A stretch of DNA of 64,000 nucleotides, taken from NCBI RefSeq assembly GCF_004116265.1, contig NZ_QOUX01000037.1, positions 62,001-126,000 on the forward strand, given 5' to 3'. A model generated the notes under the pieces. The model saw nothing but the letters and a program-made list of their open reading frames with translations. It did not search any database and was not told the DNA's origin. Each line of letters opens with the position of its first letter. Within the stretch, counting starts at the first letter, position 1. Below, piece after piece: positions 61,057 to 64,000 of this stretch. Both the position numbers and the translations under genes were made by a program. This DNA is from Anaerobacillus alkaliphilus. Lineage in GTDB: Bacteria > Bacillota > Bacilli > Bacillales > Anaerobacillaceae.

Positions 61057-61097
61057 AATAAAAAGGATGCCCGTTAGGACATCCTTTTTATTTTTGT
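61057..61097. terminator. bidirectional terminator
   Basis: AAAAAGGATG and CATCCTTTTT form a perfect 10-bp stem between the convergent hydrolase and binding protein genes. Confidence 0.82.
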
Positions 61098-61099
61098 GC

Positions 61100-62695
61100 T
61101 TATTTGAAAGATACACCTTTAAAGTATGGAGTACCACCGAAGTCTACAAATAATCCAGTAACTCCGTTTAAACCATATACGAAGTCAGGGTGTTGTAAGT
61201 AAACCATTGGAGCTTCTTCTACAAGAATTTCAGAGATTTCTTTGTATGCTTCGTTACGTTTTGGTTGATCAGACTCACTACGAGCATAATCAAGTAACTC
61301 GTCTACACGAGAATTAGTGTAGAATGAACGGTTACCAGGTGAACCGTGTTGTGAAGAGTGGAATAAAGCATATAAACCGTAGTCAGCGTCACCAGTTACA
61401 GTAGTCCATCCAAGGATGAATAACTCATGCTCACCAGCAGCAGTTTGGTCTAAGAAAGCACCCCACTCAACGATTCTAATTTCAACAGTAATTCCGATTT
61501 GAGCTAATTGATGTTGTACTAACTCAGCGATATCCGCACGAGCTTTGTTACCTTCGTTTACGAAGATAGTTGTGCTAAATCCATTTTCAAAACCAGCTTC
61601 TGCTAATAATGCTTTAGCAGCTTCTACATCATAAGGAATTGGAGTTAAGCCTTGGTAGTTACCATTAACAGTTGGAGCTAATGGACCTACTGCAGGAACA
61701 CCTTGACCATCTAAGATACCATAAACGATATCGTCTTTGTTAACAGCCATAGCGATTGCTTGACGAACTTTAATGTTATCATATGGAGCTTTGTTCATGT
61801 TAAATCCTAAGTAGTCCATACGAGTTCCGTGAATACGAACTGTATCAAGTTGAGACATTGCTTCTACACGTTGTACGTCAGGAGCACCAACAAGAACAGC
61901 GTTTGCTTCACCAGTTTCTAACATTGCAATACGAGTAGCATCTTCTGGAACAACTACAAAACTAATTGTATCAAGGTGAGCTTTTTCACCCCAGTAGTCT
62001 TCATTTCTTTCCATCTTAATTTCTGCACCACGATCCCAAGCAGTTAACTTGAATGGGCCAGTACCAATTGGGTTCTCGTCAATTGTTTTACCACCGTTTT
62101 TCTCTTCTTCAATTGAAGCTGCTGGGATAATTGAACCAGCATTATGAGCTAAGTGAGCAGGAAGTGGAGCGAACGGAAAGCTTGTTTTAATGTGAACAGT
62201 ATGTGCATCAACCACTACTACTTCTGAAACCATGTTCAAAATGAATGAACGAGGAGAAGCAAGTTCAGGATCGATTAAGCGCTCGATAGATGCTTTAACA
62301 TCGTTAGCTGTGAAATCAGTACCGTCATGGAATTTAACACCTTGACGTAATTTGAATTCCCAAGTTAACTCATCAAGAGCACTGAACTCTGTTGCTAATA
62401 AGCCATATACAGAACCATCTGCTGCATAATCAGTTAAACGCTCGAAAATTTGCGATGTAGCATTAGATGTAGCAGTGTCGTTCTTACCGTGTGGATCTAG
62501 AGTTGGCGCATCTGCACCTGTTACAAATACAAAGTGCCCACCAGCAGTACCTTCTTCAGTTGCCGGAGTTTCTTCAGTTTTGCCAGGATCAGTCGTTGGC
62601 TCAGTTGAAGGTGTTGCATCATTTTTGCCGCATGCTGCTAATGCTAACATTAGTGCAAGAACAAGCATAAGAAATAAATTCTTCTTTAAGTTCAT
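61100..62695 (-). CDS. oligopeptide/dipeptide-type ABC transporter substrate-binding lipoprotein
   Basis: A 531-residue family 5 binding protein. The lipobox LALAAC gives Cys22, followed by a Thr/Glu-rich spacer. Family 5 stretches include LDPHGKNDTATSN, EFKLRQGVKFHDGTDFTANDVKASIERL, NPIGTGPFKLTAWDRG and VRQAIAMAVNKDDIVYGIL. Such proteins bind peptides, glutathione, nickel chelates or opines. It is divergent from a peptide-type permease gene at the right edge, which probably belongs to the same transporter. AGGGGGT precedes the ATG. Confidence 0.92.
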   Translation of the reverse strand: MNLKKNLFLMLVLALMLALAACGKNDATPSTEPTTDPGKTEETPATEEGTAGGHFVFVTGADAPTLDPHGKNDTATSNATSQIFERLTDYAADGSVYGLLATEFSALDELTWEFKLRQGVKFHDGTDFTANDVKASIERLIDPELASPRSFILNMVSEVVVVDAHTVHIKTSFPFAPLPAHLAHNAGSIIPAASIEEEKNGGKTIDENPIGTGPFKLTAWDRGAEIKMERNEDYWGEKAHLDTISFVVVPEDATRIAMLETGEANAVLVGAPDVQRVEAMSQLDTVRIHGTRMDYLGFNMNKAPYDNIKVRQAIAMAVNKDDIVYGILDGQGVPAVGPLAPTVNGNYQGLTPIPYDVEAAKALLAEAGFENGFSTTIFVNEGNKARADIAELVQHQLAQIGITVEIRIVEWGAFLDQTAAGEHELFILGWTTVTGDADYGLYALFHSSQHGSPGNRSFYTNSRVDELLDYARSESDQPKRNEAYKEISEILVEEAPMVYLQHPDFVYGLNGVTGLFVDFGGTPYFKGVSFK

Positions 62696-63184
62696 GTATA
62701 AATACCCCCTATTTTTTTATGTGTTTTGCAACACGGTTTTGCTCGTGTTAACCACGATTAATTTTTATATTAGTCTAAAAATTTAAAATTCACAAGTCCC
62801 TTTTTAAAAAAAATTAATATTTTTGTAACTTTGTAATATATCAGTAACAAAAAATGACATTTTCAAACATATATCAGCAGAAAAAGTGCTCTTTATATCA
62901 TTAAATAGTCTGCAAAAAAGTATTGGTTACGAGAATTATATTTTAATAATATTTTTTTTTACTTCACACAGAGTGGAAAACATAACGATCCGTAAATCTC
63001 TATATTTATACTGTGAAATAAACTGACAAAACCTGCCTGTAGCACTTTAATGTGAAAAATTTTATAATAAAAACTATTAAAATCTATAATTAAAACTATT
63101 GTAATAATTCTATATTCTAGCTATTATAGAATAGAATTGTTAGAAATATTACAAATGTTACAAAAAGACGAAAGGATGAAAGCT
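62696..63184. promoter_or_regulatory. 489-base AT-rich divergent regulatory region
   Basis: Lies between the divergent binding protein and permease genes. It contains the inverted repeat AACACG/CGTGTT (62730-62749, eight-base spacer), within 35 bases of the binding protein start, and TATTCTA/TAGAATA (63113-63133, seven-base spacer) 52 bases upstream of the permease. Runs of A and T are frequent. No open reading frame or RNA gene was recognised. Confidence 0.45.
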
Positions 63185-64000
63185 ATGAATCAACCATCTA
63201 TACAACCTTCGACAGGCGTGCCTGTTAAAGTACACAATGCCAAAGTAGCACGTTGGTCAGCTCTATATAAGAAGCTTGCAAAAAACAAAGCTGCAATGGC
63301 AGGAGCATTTATTGTTTTTATTTTTATCGCGTTAGCAGTATTCGCTCCTTTTATTGCGCCGCATGATCCACTTGATATTCAAATGGCAAAAAAATTACAA
63401 ACTCCATCAGCTGAACACTGGCTCGGAACTGATGATAAAGGTCGCGATATTCTTAGCCGTATTCTTTATGGAGCTAGAATTTCATTAACAGTAGGAATTG
63501 TATCAACAGTTATTGGGGCTTTTGTTGGTGTCATCCTAGGTATTGTTGCTGGATATTACGGTAGATGGATAGATTCATTTATTATGAGAGTTTGTGATGT
63601 TCTACTCGCTTTCCCTGGTATCTTACTAGCGTTAGCTATTGTCACTGTGTTAGGTGCAAGTACGATAAATGTTATTTTAGCGGTTGCCTTTTTCGCCATT
63701 CCATCGTTTGCTCGGATTGTTCGGGGTTCTACACTAAGTGTAAAGAAGTTAGAATATATTGATGCAATTAGAGCAATGGGTTCAAGTGATTTTAGAATTA
63801 TTTTCAAACATATTCTTCCTAATATTGTTTCGCCAATTATCGTTCAAGCAACACTTTATATTGCATCTGCAATTATTACTGCTAGTGCTCTTTCATTCCT
63901 TGGGATGGGTACACAGCCACCTACACCTGAATGGGGAATGATGTTAAGTCAGGGGCGTTCATATATTGCTCAGGCACCACATTTAACGCTATTTCCTGGT
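63185..64000 (+). CDS. peptide-type ABC transporter permease (DppC/OppC-like), 3' truncated by window edge
   Basis: An open frame of 272 codons runs to the last base of the window, so the gene is incomplete. A cytoplasmic start of about 37 residues precedes a membrane segment; HWLGTDDKGRDILSRILYGARISL is the DppC/OppC signature, and EYIDAIRAMGSSDFRIIFKHILPN is the EAA loop that contacts the ATPase. DppC proteins are about 300 residues, so little is missing. AAAGGATG precedes the ATG. It is divergent from the family 5 binding protein and likely part of the same importer. Confidence 0.92.
   Translation, partial: MNQPSIQPSTGVPVKVHNAKVARWSALYKKLAKNKAAMAGAFIVFIFIALAVFAPFIAPHDPLDIQMAKKLQTPSAEHWLGTDDKGRDILSRILYGARISLTVGIVSTVIGAFVGVILGIVAGYYGRWIDSFIMRVCDVLLAFPGILLALAIVTVLGASTINVILAVAFFAIPSFARIVRGSTLSVKKLEYIDAIRAMGSSDFRIIFKHILPNIVSPIIVQATLYIASAIITASALSFLGMGTQPPTPEWGMMLSQGRSYIAQAPHLTLFPG

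Overview
The window is AT-rich DNA from a low-GC Gram-positive endospore-former-type bacterium, most likely a Bacillaceae member. The evidence is the gene repertoire (YfbR, BCCT transporter, ScoAB, PrsA-type foldase, LtaS-like enzyme, SLH protein, KinA/KinE-type orphan kinases), strong AGGAGG-type ribosome binding sites, frequent TTG/GTG starts and short U-tailed hairpin terminators. No rRNA, tRNA, insertion sequence, phage or CRISPR array was seen. Both ends cut genes: a DUF2254 membrane protein on the left and a peptide-type ABC permease on the right.

Layout. 1-7.0 kb: DUF2254 protein; a minus-strand pair made of an alpha/beta hydrolase and an unusual fusion of a helix-turn-helix domain to a degenerate F1-ATPase beta-like domain; YfbR 5'-deoxynucleotidase; BCCT osmolyte transporter; CopC-CopD copper protein. 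7.4-13.2 kb: pterin carbinolamine dehydratase plus aromatic amino acid hydroxylase, a CrtI-like flavoprotein, an SLH protein, and a Nudix/hydrolase pair. 13.2-17.9 kb: two two-component systems (NarL type and OmpR type).

17.9-30.8 kb is a metabolic island with two sigma-54-controlled modules placed back to back. One has an iron alcohol dehydrogenase, a CoA-acylating semialdehyde dehydrogenase, a BASS-family transporter and a PAS-AAA-Fis activator. The other has a second PAS-AAA-Fis activator and a bdhA-dctPQM-scoAB operon that reads as 3-hydroxybutyrate uptake and conversion to acetoacetyl-CoA. Each operon carries a clear -24/-12 promoter with an upstream 18-bp palindrome; the two palindromes have the same architecture and differ in the inner base of the half-site (TGTCGG versus TGTCGC). 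A strongly self-complementary stretch lies between dctP and dctQ.

30.9-48.9 kb: a Cys-rich GAF kinase and its NarL-type regulator, an FMN reductase, an MFS exporter, an LtaS-like enzyme, a three-subunit molybdenum hydroxylase, a 52-bp tandem repeat array, a Gfo/Idh/MocA oxidoreductase, an RND pump and a complete fixABCX electron-bifurcating set. 49-64 kb: an ABC-2 exporter with its TetR regulator and two matching operators around one promoter; an OmpR/kinase pair whose probable 11-bp direct-repeat binding sites occur at its own promoter and at the promoter of the adjacent PrsA-like foldase; two divergent orphan kinases; a di-heme cytochrome c peroxidase lipoprotein; a serine hydrolase; and an oligopeptide-type ABC system.

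The most unusual items are the HTH/F1-beta pseudo-ATPase, the paired sigma-54 modules with near-identical enhancer palindromes, the dctP-dctQ RNA structure, the predicted two-promoter regulon of the OmpR-type regulator, and the 52-bp minisatellite. Functional names rest on recognition of motifs and family resemblance; no database search was run.
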